Below are positions 6,906 to 15,368 of a stretch of DNA of 27,516 nt, in pieces. Position 1 is the first letter of the stretch. Every line of letters begins with the position of its first letter. The position numbers were made by a program, and so were the translations under genes. The DNA comes from Desulfobulbus sp. (lineage in GTDB: Bacteria > Desulfobacterota > Desulfobulbia > Desulfobulbales > Desulfobulbaceae), in NCBI GenBank assembly GCA_030600525.1, contig JAUVLX010000008.1, positions 1 to 27,516 on the forward strand. The letters run 5' to 3'. Under the pieces are notes generated by a model that saw only the letters and a program-made list of their open reading frames with translations, was not told the origin of the DNA and ran no database searches.

Positions 6906-7682
6906 CTACATTTCCCGTTTTAATCGTTGTAAGAATTCTGTCCCCAGTTTGGTGTAGGCTTTTGCCCCGCTGGAATTTTTATCGTATTCAATGATAGTTT
7001 TACCATGGCTGGGGCTTTCACTGAGTCGTACATTACGAGGTATAACTGTCTTGTACACCTGATCGCCAAAGTGACTTTTGACTTCTTCTGCTACCGAATG
7101 TGTCAGCTTGTTTCTTCCGTCATACATGGTCAAAAGAAGTCCCTCTATATACAACTCCCGATTGAGTGTTTTCTTGACCTTGCGAATAGTGGAAATAAGT
7201 TGCGCCAATCCTTCCAGAGCAAAATATTCACATTGGAGCGGGATCAGGATGGAGTCAGCCGCAGTAAGACTGTTTAAGGTCAGAATACCCAGGGAAGGTG
7301 GGCAGTCAATGATGATAAAATCGAACTCTTCTTTGAGTGAGCGGAGGACAGCTTTGAGTTTTTTTTCTCTGTTCTCCTGAGAGATCAGTTCGACTTCCAC
7401 ACCAACCAGGTCAATAGAAGAAGGGAGGACAGAGAGGTTTTTCAAACGAGTTTTTTGGACACAGTTTTTGGCTTGCCCCTCATCGGTGTAACACGTGTAA
7501 ATGTTCGCATCCCCAACGGTATTAAAAACACCGACCCCGCTTGAAGCGTTTCCCTGGGGATCAGAGTCAACGAGCAGCACTTTTTTCCTTTTGGCAGAAA
7601 GAACAGCAGCCAGATTAAGGGCTGTGGTTGTTTTGCCGACGCCACCTTTTTGGTTAGCCACAGCTATTGTTTTTGCGTACAA
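6906..7682 (-). CDS. parA: Chromosome-partitioning ATPase ParA (Soj)
   Basis: Deviant Walker-A ATPase that binds the nucleoid when ATP-loaded and moves ParB-parS complexes. I choose the TTG at 7682, with AGAGGA about 5 bases upstream, which gives 258 residues starting MYAKTIAVANQKGGVGKTTT. The longer frame to 7787 adds 35 residues unlike the family and crosses candidate promoter sequence. The deviant Walker A KGGVGKTT is at residues 12-19, the motif VLLVDSDPQGNAS (A') is near 38-50, and Walker B IIIDCPPSLGILT is near 120-132. It is co-transcribed with parB, and the two are separated by only 2 bases. Confidence 0.95.
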   Translation of the reverse strand: MYAKTIAVANQKGGVGKTTTALNLAAVLSAKRKKVLLVDSDPQGNASSGVGVFNTVGDANIYTCYTDEGQAKNCVQKTRLKNLSVLPSSIDLVGVEVELISQENREKKLKAVLRSLKEEFDFIIIDCPPSLGILTLNSLTAADSILIPLQCEYFALEGLAQLISTIRKVKKTLNRELYIEGLLLTMYDGRNKLTHSVAEEVKSHFGDQVYKTVIPRNVRLSESPSHGKTIIEYDKNSSGAKAYTKLGTEFLQRLKREM

Positions 7683-7741
7683 CGTTATTCCTCTCTTGTT
7701 TCTAAGCCGGATGGACTGATGAGAAATCCGGGCTAACTTTA

Positions 7742-7772
7742 TTGACGAAAATAAGAAACAGTATACTATAAT
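7742..7772. promoter_or_regulatory. Candidate divergent promoter region for parA (-) and nadB (+)
   Basis: On the plus strand TTGACG (7742-7747) and TATAAT (7767-7772) are separated by 19 bases, a longer than ideal spacer, and lie about 84 bases before the nadB ATG. On the minus strand TATACT (7765-7760) is a candidate -10 for parA, about 78 bases from its TTG start, but its -35 is weak. The overlap suggests shared regulation. Both are predictions by eye. Confidence 0.42.
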
Positions 7773-7819
7773 CAGTCCCATGAGCATACATTTCTCTTGA
7801 GGGTAAATTTAAAAAAAAA

Positions 7820-7835
7820 TGTTTCACGTGAAACA
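7820..7835. promoter_or_regulatory. parS centromere site
   Basis: TGTTTCACGTGAAACA is a perfect 16-bp palindrome and a canonical chromosomal parS, differing from the classical B. subtilis consensus (TGTTCCACGTGAAACA) at one position. It is the binding site from which ParB loads and spreads. It lies between the parA start and nadB, inside the putative nadB leader 21 bases before the ATG, so ParB bound here could also affect nadB expression. I saw no second copy in the window. Confidence 0.95.
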
Positions 7836-7855
7836 TTTTATAGCAGGAGCGTGTG

Positions 7856-9466
7856 ATGGAGTTTGATAGTGATGTCCTTATCATTGGCAGTGGCGTTTCC
7901 GGTTTGTCCTATGCTTTGAAAGTGGCCCGGTTTGCAACGGTAACAATTGTTACCAAAAAGGCGAAGGCAGATACTGCAACCAATCTTGCCCAGGGTGGGG
8001 TGGCAGCTGTGCTGTCTGTTGAGGATTCTGTAGAGGCGCATGTAAGGGACACCCTTGTGTCGGGAGACGGTTTATGTGACGAGGATATCGTGCGCACTGT
8101 TGCCACAGAAGGACCGGAACGGGTGCGGGAGTTGGTTGACCTGGGGGTAGATTTCCACAAAAACGCAGATGGCACGTTTGATTTAGGCATGGAAGGAGGA
8201 CACTCGGCCCGGCGGGTTGCACATGCCTACGATCTGACCGGTCGGGAAATTGAACGGGCCCTTTTGGAGCAGATAGCAGCCAACCCCAAAGTCACTGTTT
8301 TGGAAAAACACCTCGCTATCGATCTGTTGGTGGAATCAAAAGCACGGGGCTCCAGTGTCGACTCAAAAAAAGGCGAAAGGTGTCTCGGCGCGTATGTGCT
8401 TGATCGTGAATCTGGGAAAGTAGAGGTGCGTCAGGCACGGGTGACCGTACTTTGTACAGGGGGCTGCGGTAAAGTTTACCTGTATACCACGAATCCCGAT
8501 ATAGCGACTGGAGATGGCGTCGCTATGGCATATCGGGCAGGGGCAAAAATAGCAAATATGGAGTTTATCCAATTCCACCCAACCTGTTTTTTTAACTGGG
8601 AGGCGAAAAATTTCCTCATTTCTGAGGCAGTTCGCGGCGAGGGAGGGGTTTTGGTCGACGATAAGGGCATTCCGTTTATGAAAAAATATGATTCCCGAGG
8701 TGATCTCGCTACCAGGGATGCCGTGGCCCGTGGAATAGACGCGGAAATGAAGGCGAGTGGTGCTGACTGTGTGTATCTGGATATCACCCACAAGTCTCCC
8801 GAATTTTTACGTGAGAGGTTCCCAACTATCTATCAGACCTGCAAGCAGTACGGGGTGGATATTACCAAACGTCCTATACCTGTTGTTCCCGCTGCACACT
8901 ATATGTGCGGAGGGGTGCTTGTGGATGAATGGGGGCAGAGTTCTCTGGAGAACTTGCTCGCTTTTGGTGAAACAGCCTGCACCGGGTTGCACGGTGCGAA
9001 TCGACTCGCCAGTAACTCCCTGCTTGAAGCCGTTGTTTTTGCCCATCAAGGGGCAATTATGCTGGAAAAGAAAATAGAGGGTCTACGAGCCCTGAAAAAA
9101 GTGGCGGTTGCGCCATGGCGGACAGAGGGGGCGTCTTCTCTAGACGAGTCAATTCTGGTGAACCATAACTGGGACCAGTTGCGGCGTCTGATGTGGAACT
9201 ATGTGGGGATTGTCAGAAATGCAAAACGTTTGGACTTGATGCAGAGGCGTTTGCAATCAATGTTGGACGAGATAAATGAACATTTTTTCGATTATCTCTT
9301 AACCCCTGATTTGGTGGAGCTGAGAAACCTGGCTGTGATAGCGGATCTCATTGTGCGTAGTGCTGCTCAGCGAAAGGAATCCAGAGGCCTCCATTACACA
9401 CTGGATTACCCCTCTCGTGATGACAAGACGTGCCGTATAGATACTATCCTGCAACGAAAGGGGTAA
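7856..9466 (+). CDS. nadB: L-aspartate oxidase
   Basis: Flavoenzyme that oxidises L-aspartate to iminoaspartate in the first step of de novo NAD synthesis. It has 536 residues, typical of NadB. The FAD-binding Rossmann motif is DVLIIGSGVSGLSYAL near residues 6-21. NLAQGGVAAVL, EGGHSARRVAHA, FIQFHPTCFF and SEAVRGEGGVLVD are family blocks, and HYMCGGVLVDEWGQSS...GETACTGLHGANRLASNSLLE is the conserved catalytic and FAD region. A helical C-terminal domain follows. The ATG at 7856 is preferred over the overlapping GTG at 7853 because AGGAG at 7845-7849 is better spaced. Anaerobic growth would require fumarate as electron acceptor, which is known for NadB. No nadA or nadC is in the window. Confidence 0.96.
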   Translation: MEFDSDVLIIGSGVSGLSYALKVARFATVTIVTKKAKADTATNLAQGGVAAVLSVEDSVEAHVRDTLVSGDGLCDEDIVRTVATEGPERVRELVDLGVDFHKNADGTFDLGMEGGHSARRVAHAYDLTGREIERALLEQIAANPKVTVLEKHLAIDLLVESKARGSSVDSKKGERCLGAYVLDRESGKVEVRQARVTVLCTGGCGKVYLYTTNPDIATGDGVAMAYRAGAKIANMEFIQFHPTCFFNWEAKNFLISEAVRGEGGVLVDDKGIPFMKKYDSRGDLATRDAVARGIDAEMKASGADCVYLDITHKSPEFLRERFPTIYQTCKQYGVDITKRPIPVVPAAHYMCGGVLVDEWGQSSLENLLAFGETACTGLHGANRLASNSLLEAVVFAHQGAIMLEKKIEGLRALKKVAVAPWRTEGASSLDESILVNHNWDQLRRLMWNYVGIVRNAKRLDLMQRRLQSMLDEINEHFFDYLLTPDLVELRNLAVIADLIVRSAAQRKESRGLHYTLDYPSRDDKTCRIDTILQRKG

Positions 9467-9486
9467 TCGTTAAGATGGGGGTGGGG

Positions 9487-10377
9487 TTATTCGCCGAAAA
9501 GTCCTTTAAGCATCTTTAACCCCTGCTCCATTTCCTGCATCATCTCTTCCTGTGCTGGTTGATCGCCCTGTTGGTTGGTGGTGGGCATTTGCTGTTGGGC
9601 AGGTGCTCCAGTACCAGTAGGGTAGGGGGTGAAAGGGGCATTTTTTAGTTGCTGGGCCCCATCTGGTTGCTTGAGTTTGGCCATGATAGAGTGAATCATT
9701 GAGGTCATCATTGCTTCAGCTTCCTGGTCATGGCTGACTTCAATGTTTTTGGGGCCCATGAAAGCGCTCTCTGGAATGGCTGATGAGGTGTCGAAAGAGG
9801 TGGCTGTGATATTGGTGGACATCCCCATGACAGAGGTTTCACTTCGGAGCGGGATGTCGGTTGCATGCATGGTGTAGACCTTGGTGATACCGGCTATCTC
9901 TGTCAGGTCGCAAGAATGGCCAAGGATTTTTTCTGCGTTTGGGCGGTTGGTACCGCCCAAGTTCATAAGTGCAGCGCCGAGTTCTTCGGCGTTTTTTTCC
10001 ACGTTGTGTTTTTCCTCTTTGGAAAGTTTGTTATATTCTGCTGTGAAAATTTTTGCAGGGTTGGTTATTTTGTCACCAGTTCTTTCCTCTAAATCGTAGG
10101 TTGTGACCCAATCAGGGGTGACCATTTCTATGGTGTTAGTCCTGGTGGTCATCCCCATCATGGACATGGTTGTATCATGGTGGGTAGCCCTTTGTTTTCC
10201 TTTGTTTTTGATGAAAAGTGTTTCTGTGCCCTCCTCATTACCGCTCACTGTATAGTGGATTGTGGCCTTTTTAAAGGGCAGTGGCATGTTCCAAGGAAGA
10301 TCCTTTGCAAGAAGCGGTACTGTAAAGAAGAAGAGAAGAATGATGACAGAGGAAAAAATAGTGCGTATTTTGTTCAT
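9487..10377 (-). CDS. Exported Met/Gln-rich protein of unknown function
   Basis: A signal peptide (KIRTIFSSVIILLFFFTVPLLAKD) directs this 296-residue protein to the periplasm. The middle part contains paired Met clusters (MSMMGMTT near 71-78 and SVMGMSTNIT near 182-191) in repeated beta-strand-like segments ending in threonines, and a single GHSCDLTEI segment. The C-terminal 60 residues are low complexity, rich in Gln, Pro and Met (APAQQQMPTTNQQ), and end in an amphipathic EEMMQEMEQGLKMLKGLF segment. The overall layout recalls DUF4412-type exported proteins, but I do not recognise a family securely. It converges on nadB with a 20-base gap and is a monocistronic minus-strand gene. No enzymatic motif is visible. 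Confidence 0.75.
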   Translation of the reverse strand: MNKIRTIFSSVIILLFFFTVPLLAKDLPWNMPLPFKKATIHYTVSGNEEGTETLFIKNKGKQRATHHDTTMSMMGMTTRTNTIEMVTPDWVTTYDLEERTGDKITNPAKIFTAEYNKLSKEEKHNVEKNAEELGAALMNLGGTNRPNAEKILGHSCDLTEIAGITKVYTMHATDIPLRSETSVMGMSTNITATSFDTSSAIPESAFMGPKNIEVSHDQEAEAMMTSMIHSIMAKLKQPDGAQQLKNAPFTPYPTGTGAPAQQQMPTTNQQGDQPAQEEMMQEMEQGLKMLKGLFGE

Positions 10378-10495
10378 GGTACTCCTTTTTTGGTAGTAGA
10401 TTAGGGAGGCGGTGGGGTGTTGTTTGTTTGATTAACAAAAAACACCAACTATATGGATAAACTCTAAATGTTACATAACAAGGTACATTGTACAT

Positions 10496-10879
10496 ATGCT
10501 GACTGCAATACACTTTATAGCCGAGCGCCGTATAAAAAAAGCCATGGCAGAGGGGACGTTACCAGATCTCTCCCACTGGAAAGACAAGCCTATGCCTAAG
10601 GACGACATGGCAAATGTGCCAGTTGATCTAAGGATGGGATATCGGATACTGAAAAATGCAGGGTATGTTCCAGAGGAGGTGGGGTTGCGTAAGGAAATTA
10701 GACAAACAGAGGACCTGCTCCGCCAGTGTACAGATGAAAAAAGTAAATATAAGCAGCTTAAGAAATTGGAATACTTGAGGTTCAAGCTGGAGTTTCGGAT
10801 GGGAAAGAAACTCCAGCTTGATGATGAATCCAGTTACTATGAGAAAGTCGTAGACTCCCTGACTGTGAAGGGGAAATAA
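10496..10879 (+). CDS. DUF1992 (DnaJ-homologue subfamily C member 28-like) protein
   Basis: A 127-residue cytosolic protein matching the DUF1992 domain named after human DNAJC28. It begins with IAERRIKKAMAEGTLPDL (family IAExRIxxAMxxGxFxxL), continues GKPLP-like KDKPMPKDD, then VPVDLRMGYRILKNAGYVPEEVGLRKEI, almost the whole family signature. No J domain is present. The function in bacteria is unknown. The C-terminal half is charged and helical. The start ATG at 10496 lacks a good Shine-Dalgarno; an 11-bp palindrome GTACATTGTAC (10483-10493) lies just upstream. It is a single-gene unit on the plus strand, convergent with the M16 peptidase. Confidence 0.87.
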   Translation: MLTAIHFIAERRIKKAMAEGTLPDLSHWKDKPMPKDDMANVPVDLRMGYRILKNAGYVPEEVGLRKEIRQTEDLLRQCTDEKSKYKQLKKLEYLRFKLEFRMGKKLQLDDESSYYEKVVDSLTVKGK

Positions 10880-10896
10880 GAGCAGTATTTTATCTG

Positions 10897-13821
10897 TTAC
10901 AGGGTAATGGTGTCGTCAAAGGCTGTCTTTGCCCCGACAATTTTTTCACCGTTCCCAATAGTCGCTCGGTAGGCATTTTCTTTGAATCGGCTGAACAAAG
11001 AGGCATACTCGCGGAGGTCGCTGATACCAGTACCTCTAACCTCGCTTATTCGCTGCTGCTTGAATGCAGGCGTAATCCCTGAAAGATACTCATTACGTGC
11101 TACTGCGCCACGGGAAGCAGGCCCTTGGTGGGGGGTAAGGTTACCGTAGGTTCCTATTATGAGTTGACTGAGCATGTCGCTGCTGATGTCAAGGGTGGCG
11201 ACAGTCTCTTGCATGGCATCATAGGCTGCATAGGTTTTGTCTACCTGCGGATCACGGTAGCTTACAACTCCAAAGTTACCGGTTAAATGGTTGAATTGAA
11301 TGAAGCAACCATAAGCCCCTCCTTTTTGGCGGACCGTATTCCACAAGTAATCCCTTGAGATCCAGGTCTTTAGCACCTCAAAACTGCCTTTATAGTGTTC
11401 AGTGGTGGGGAAGAGGGTGCATCCCTGTACATTGTAAACGACTTCGGCAGAGGTGGAGAATGCCTGATTTGCAGGCATGTCGATAAACGCAGATTGCGTT
11501 GGTGTTAAAGGGCTCTCATTCAAGGTTGAGACAATAGCAGGGGCTAACTGCTGAAAAGTTTGTATGTCCTGATGGTCTGCCGTTATGGAGATAATCAGTC
11601 CCTCTTTGTTGAGGAGAGTGTCCTTGATGACCCCAAGAGCGTGTAAAAATTGTTGCTCCATTTTGTCGTAGTTCAATGCCAGGTGCTTGAGCTTGAGATA
11701 CGCGTGAGCCCCGTTAATGTATTCATTGTATTTCCCCGCAAGGCTCAGGTTAGAGAAAACCCTGGTAGAGGCCAATGAGTATCCTTCACTCTGCACAGAA
11801 TGCTCTGCCCAGGCATATTCCCGCTGCACTATTTCGCGGATACGCTGCCGATTGGTGAGGTCAACATCGCTAAAGACCTCTGTCAGCAGGTTGATGGCTC
11901 TGTCCAGATTCGTGGAAAGTGACTTGATGTGAAACCATTGTATCGGTCGAACAGAGTCCCTGGAGCCGGCCTGGAGATAGCTGTTAAAGGAGTGGGAGAA
12001 TCCTCCTGTGTATAGGTTTACATCTTTAGTAAACTGCATGTAGTCTTTGCCTGCAGTACCAATCTCAGTGAAAATGGTGCCAAATAAATCCAGGTAGGGG
12101 AGAAGATCTGTCGAAATACCTGAACAGTCCAGCCCAAAGTCCAGATAGCAGATCCCGTTGGTTGGGAGATCGTTGATGAGAAATTCCGTGTCAGCAAGAC
12201 GTTGCGCTGTAACTGAGTACTGTTCTGGGGTCGGCTCCAGATCATCAACCATGAGCCGTGGCAGGAGTTGGAGACTGGACGGGGGAGGAGGGGTTGATTG
12301 CAGTTTTATAAGTTCAAGGGTCCGCGTTACGAGCGATTGCCGTTGTTGCTCGTTGAGCTGCTGTTCATATTTATCCAGGCGATCTTGTTCCTGAGCCAAA
12401 TTTTGCTGCAGTTTCTCGGGATCAGGAGTGAGGGTAACTATCGCTGATGCCTGATTGTCAAGGAGGTGCTCTTGGATGAGTTGTTCAAAATAGCCATTTT
12501 CAAGGGCATCTTTTCTTATTTCTGCAAACAGTTCTTCCACCTGAAGGGCAGAAAAGGGGTCAAGTCCGTATTTCATGGCAGGCAGTGCCTTACCTATGAG
12601 GTCTAATCCTCTTTGCGCCTTGTTCATTTCCTCCCTGACTGAAAATTCATATTTATTCAGCTCCGAGAGAACAAGTTCCGGATCGAGTTTCTGGTCAACC
12701 ATGTTGGCCAGGGTTTGCTGATAGAGCTTGAGAAAGGCCTCTCTTTTCTCTGGGTCTGAGCCTATGAGATAGGTCATCATGATTGTGGTATAGGTGGAGT
12801 TATCAAGAAAAAGACCACCAAAATCATGACACAGACGTTCCTCAATGATAGCATTTTTCAGCGGAGAGGCATCGGAGTTGAAGAGGATATGGGCGATAAT
12901 CTGGAAGGCTGTGTTTTTTTTCCGTTCGTTCGCAGTCCCGACAATGCTGCTTACGGCAAGAAAGGTTTTTTGAGTGAGTTCTGTGTCGGGTTGAACGGGG
13001 TAGCCAGCATCTTTGAAAACTGTGTTTTGAACGGGATTTCCCTGGACGATTTCAGCACGGGGAACAGGTTCAGCGAATTCACACAGAAAATTGGTTTCAA
13101 TAAAAGCAAGCTCCTCGGTAAGTGATGCATCACCGTAGAAGAAAAAAGTGGCATTTGCGGGATGATAATGATCACTGTGAAATTGAACAAACTGTTCGTA
13201 GGTGAGGTCCGGGATAGAGGCAGGGTCGCCACCGGATTCGTGAGCATAGGTTGAACCGGGTAATAATCCCTGATAAGTCTGGTGAAACAGAGAACGAATG
13301 GGATCAGAAAAAGCACCTTTCATTTCATTGAGTACTACTCCAGAATACTCGACTTTTTCTTCAAGATTCTCTAAATGATGGTGCCACCCTTCCTGTTCGA
13401 ACGTAGTTTTATGTAGCAGGGGATGCAGGGTGACATCACAGTATACATCCATGATGTTAAAATATTCTTTGCTGTTGCGGGTGGCAAAGGGATACCAGGT
13501 AGTATCGGCACCGGTCATGGCATTGAGAAAGGTCATCAGCCCACCTTTGTTTATTTCACCAAAAACATCGTGGACCGGATACTTTTTTGATCCCATGAGC
13601 ACAGAGTGTTCAAGTATATGTGCAACACCTGTGGAATCTTCAGGCACTGTCATAAAGGAAACGCAGAAGGTTTTGTTGGGATCGTTGTTCTTTATAGCAA
13701 AGGCTGTGCAACCAAGGGTGTTGTGTTGAAAACGATAAACAGTGGAGTGTATTTCGGCGATATCCTGTTTGTTGATAAGGGTGAAGTTGCTGTAGGTCTT
13801 TCCTTGGATAAAATCAGTCAT
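10897..13821 (-). CDS. M16C zinc metallopeptidase, PreP-like (presequence-protease family)
   Basis: Large peptidase of 974 residues, the usual length of the M16C/PreP family, which degrades unstructured peptides within a closed chamber of two homologous halves. The inverted zinc motif HILEH (residues 68-72) sits in GVAHILEHSVLMGSKKYPV, and the third ligand is in GVVLNEMKGAFSD about 75 residues on. A coiled, charged linker is near 475-520 (EQDRLDKYEQQLNEQQRQ), and the inactive C-terminal half contains RQKGGAYGCFIQFN and SYRDPQ blocks typical of the family. No signal peptide is evident, so it is likely cytosolic. It lies 12 bases after dtd and is probably in an operon with dtd and rsmE. Confidence 0.93.
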   Translation of the reverse strand: MTDFIQGKTYSNFTLINKQDIAEIHSTVYRFQHNTLGCTAFAIKNNDPNKTFCVSFMTVPEDSTGVAHILEHSVLMGSKKYPVHDVFGEINKGGLMTFLNAMTGADTTWYPFATRNSKEYFNIMDVYCDVTLHPLLHKTTFEQEGWHHHLENLEEKVEYSGVVLNEMKGAFSDPIRSLFHQTYQGLLPGSTYAHESGGDPASIPDLTYEQFVQFHSDHYHPANATFFFYGDASLTEELAFIETNFLCEFAEPVPRAEIVQGNPVQNTVFKDAGYPVQPDTELTQKTFLAVSSIVGTANERKKNTAFQIIAHILFNSDASPLKNAIIEERLCHDFGGLFLDNSTYTTIMMTYLIGSDPEKREAFLKLYQQTLANMVDQKLDPELVLSELNKYEFSVREEMNKAQRGLDLIGKALPAMKYGLDPFSALQVEELFAEIRKDALENGYFEQLIQEHLLDNQASAIVTLTPDPEKLQQNLAQEQDRLDKYEQQLNEQQRQSLVTRTLELIKLQSTPPPPSSLQLLPRLMVDDLEPTPEQYSVTAQRLADTEFLINDLPTNGICYLDFGLDCSGISTDLLPYLDLFGTIFTEIGTAGKDYMQFTKDVNLYTGGFSHSFNSYLQAGSRDSVRPIQWFHIKSLSTNLDRAINLLTEVFSDVDLTNRQRIREIVQREYAWAEHSVQSEGYSLASTRVFSNLSLAGKYNEYINGAHAYLKLKHLALNYDKMEQQFLHALGVIKDTLLNKEGLIISITADHQDIQTFQQLAPAIVSTLNESPLTPTQSAFIDMPANQAFSTSAEVVYNVQGCTLFPTTEHYKGSFEVLKTWISRDYLWNTVRQKGGAYGCFIQFNHLTGNFGVVSYRDPQVDKTYAAYDAMQETVATLDISSDMLSQLIIGTYGNLTPHQGPASRGAVARNEYLSGITPAFKQQRISEVRGTGISDLREYASLFSRFKENAYRATIGNGEKIVGAKTAFDDTITL

Positions 13822-13833
13822 GGTCTATGGTGG

Positions 13834-14283
13834 TTAAAAGGTTTTATGGGAATCAAGAAGCAGGGTAACGGGGCCTTGGTTGGTAAGAGTAACCTCCATT
13901 TCTGCCTGGAAAGTACCGGTTTGTGGAGGAAACCCGATACGGGTGCACTCATCTATAAAATTAAGATATAACTGTTGTGCCTTCTGCGGCGGAGCTGCAG
14001 ACGACCAGGATGGGCGACGACCTTTACGACAATCACCATACAGGGTGAATTGAGAAACGACAAGTAATTGGCCGTTCACATCGCTTAGGGACAAGTTCAT
14101 AATACCCTTAGCGTCATCAAAAATACGGAGATTGATAATCTTTTCGGCAAGCCACCTGATATCCTTATCTGTATCCGTAGAGTGAACGCCTAGAAGGATA
14201 AGGAGCCCTTTTTCTATGGCTCCGGTGACAACATTATCTACCTTTACATTTGCTTGGGAAACCCTTTGGATGACAGCTCTCAT
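13834..14283 (-). CDS. dtd: D-aminoacyl-tRNA deacylase
   Basis: Removes D-amino acids (and glycine from tRNA-Ala) mis-attached to tRNA, keeping translation chirally clean. From the ATG at 14283 the protein has 149 residues and starts MRAVIQRVSQANVKVD, exactly where the family begins. A longer frame to 14373 adds 30 unrelated residues. Active-site elements are SQFTLYGDCRKGRRPSW near 77-93 and the cross-subunit Gly-cis-Pro in TNQGPVTLLLD near 133-143. It is cytosolic and homodimeric. It lies between rsmE and the M16 peptidase on the same strand, separated from the latter by 12 bases. No strong Shine-Dalgarno is seen upstream. Confidence 0.95.
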   Translation of the reverse strand: MRAVIQRVSQANVKVDNVVTGAIEKGLLILLGVHSTDTDKDIRWLAEKIINLRIFDDAKGIMNLSLSDVNGQLLVVSQFTLYGDCRKGRRPSWSSAAPPQKAQQLYLNFIDECTRIGFPPQTGTFQAEMEVTLTNQGPVTLLLDSHKTF

Positions 14284-14361
14284 TGTATGAAATTTGTAGT
14301 TGGTTATGGAGAAGGGAGGAAGAAAGCTTTGAATGGGACTGAACGACAGGACAGGTTGACG

Positions 14362-14390
14362 ACAACTAGCCATTGGTAGTGGCTGGTTGT
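14362..14390. terminator. Hairpin between rsmE and dtd
   Basis: ACAACTAGCCA (14362-14372) and TGGCTGGTTGT (14380-14390) form an 11-bp stem with one G-U pair and a 7-base loop. There is no T-run on either strand, so it is more likely an attenuator, an RNA-processing site or a repeat remnant than an intrinsic terminator. Confidence 0.4.
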
Positions 14391-14438
14391 GCCTCGCCTT
14401 GTAGTTTGTTTTTAAGCTATGGTGTAGGTGACCATCTG

Positions 14439-15188
14439 CTATCTGTTCTTGGTCGGGACGGAGGCGTATTTATGACCTGCTGCTAGGACATACTGGATTA
14501 CGGAGACGGCGGCAATAGTGGCTGTCTCGCCGCGCAAAATGGAGGGCCCAAGCGAGAAGGGAAGAAAGCCTGAATCAAGGAGCCTGTCAACCTCCTGCTG
14601 GTGCCATCCACCTTCTGGACCTATGCAGATACAAATTGGTCCAGGGTGTCTGTACATATCAAGGGGGAGAAGGGAAGATTCTTCTTTTTCCCACGCGATG
14701 TATTTTTGGGTAAAAAAAGAGAAATCTACCTCTTCTAAAGAAGTCTGCTTGGCGATGTGCATGGGAGTAGGGCGCTGTGACTGTTTGCACGCTTCGACCA
14801 TGATTCGCTGCCACCGTGAATGCCGTTTTTCGTTTTGAGATTTATGCTCACAAAATCTAGTAGAGAGGGGGAACAGTTGCGCGACTCCAAGTTCAGTCGC
14901 TTTTTGAACAACCACTTCCATTTTTTTCCCTTTGAGGACACCCTGGGCTAAAGTTATGGGAAAGGGGGATTTCTGCTCGATTTGATTTTTTTCAACCACC
15001 AATGCGCGGACTGATTTTTTTGCAGCCACGTCAAGGGTGGCCAGGTAGACATGACCGGATCCATCAATAAACTCAACCTGATCACCTGGCTGGAGACGCA
15101 ACACGGTTGTTATATGATGGGCTTCTGATCCTGTTATGGTGATACAGTTATCCTGAATGGATTCCGGTGTAATAAAAAATCGACGCAT
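14439..15188 (-). CDS. rsmE: 16S rRNA (uracil-1498-N3)-methyltransferase
   Basis: SPOUT-class methyltransferase that modifies U1498 of 16S rRNA in assembled 30S subunits. It has 249 residues. The N-terminal PUA-like RNA-binding part starts MRRFFIT and includes EAHHITTVLRLQPGDQVEFIDG, and the knotted SAM domain has LAQGVLKGKKMEVVVQKATELGV near 80-102, GPEGGW near 191-196 and SLGPSILRGETATIAAV near 213-229. These are all standard RsmE blocks. The start ATG at 15188 is the only reasonable one. It is first in a minus-strand run with dtd and the peptidase, and it follows a bidirectional terminator that separates it from the selenopeptide gene. Confidence 0.96.
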   Translation of the reverse strand: MRRFFITPESIQDNCITITGSEAHHITTVLRLQPGDQVEFIDGSGHVYLATLDVAAKKSVRALVVEKNQIEQKSPFPITLAQGVLKGKKMEVVVQKATELGVAQLFPLSTRFCEHKSQNEKRHSRWQRIMVEACKQSQRPTPMHIAKQTSLEEVDFSFFTQKYIAWEKEESSLLPLDMYRHPGPICICIGPEGGWHQQEVDRLLDSGFLPFSLGPSILRGETATIAAVSVIQYVLAAGHKYASVPTKNR

Positions 15189-15301
15189 GGGGTGTACTTG
15201 GACAAGTGAATTGGTGAGACAGCATGATTACTACGACATACCCATTATCCTAATGATTCTGACATGTTGATGCAACCGAGAAAATAAAGGAATCTAAACC
15301 C

Positions 15302-15338
15302 AAAAAAGGGCCCCCTTGTCGAAGAGGTGCCCTTTTTT
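15302..15338. terminator. Bidirectional intrinsic terminator after the selenopeptide gene
   Basis: AAAAAAGGGC (15302-15311) pairs with GCCCTTTTTT (15329-15338), giving a stem with an A-run on one side and a T-run on the other. It would terminate minus-strand transcription from the selenopeptide gene about 30 bases past its TAA. The inner CCCCTT/AAGAGG adds further pairing. Confidence 0.82.
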
Positions 15339-15344
15339 AACATA

Positions 15345-15359
15345 CGTGCAACCTGCACG
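15345..15359 (-). promoter_or_regulatory. Putative bacterial SECIS hairpin for the third UGA (U110)
   Basis: In the mRNA CGTGC-AGGTT-GCACG forms a 5-bp stem (6 bp if A-T closes over GGT), extendable by ATA/TAT across a CG bulge. The loop begins 20 bases after the UGA at 15377-15375 and contains G in its first two bases, matching the bacterial SECIS rule. It lies past the TAA, in the 3' untranslated region. Confidence 0.5.
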
Positions 15360-15368
15360 CGTATAGTA

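Noticed and set aside
7683..7787. N-terminal extension of ParA to an ATG at 7787
   Set aside because: The extra 35 residues do not match the ParA family, cross the candidate promoter and lack a Shine-Dalgarno; the TTG at 7682 has AGAGGA at good spacing and gives the family-normal start.
10483..10493. GTACATTGTAC palindrome before the DUF1992 gene as an operator
   Set aside because: An 11-bp palindrome in AT-rich DNA is not strong evidence, and no regulator is known for the gene; mentioned only in passing.
14284..14373. Extension of dtd to 14373
   Set aside because: The 30 added residues precede the family's universal MRAVIQRV start and overlap the hairpin at 14362-14390.
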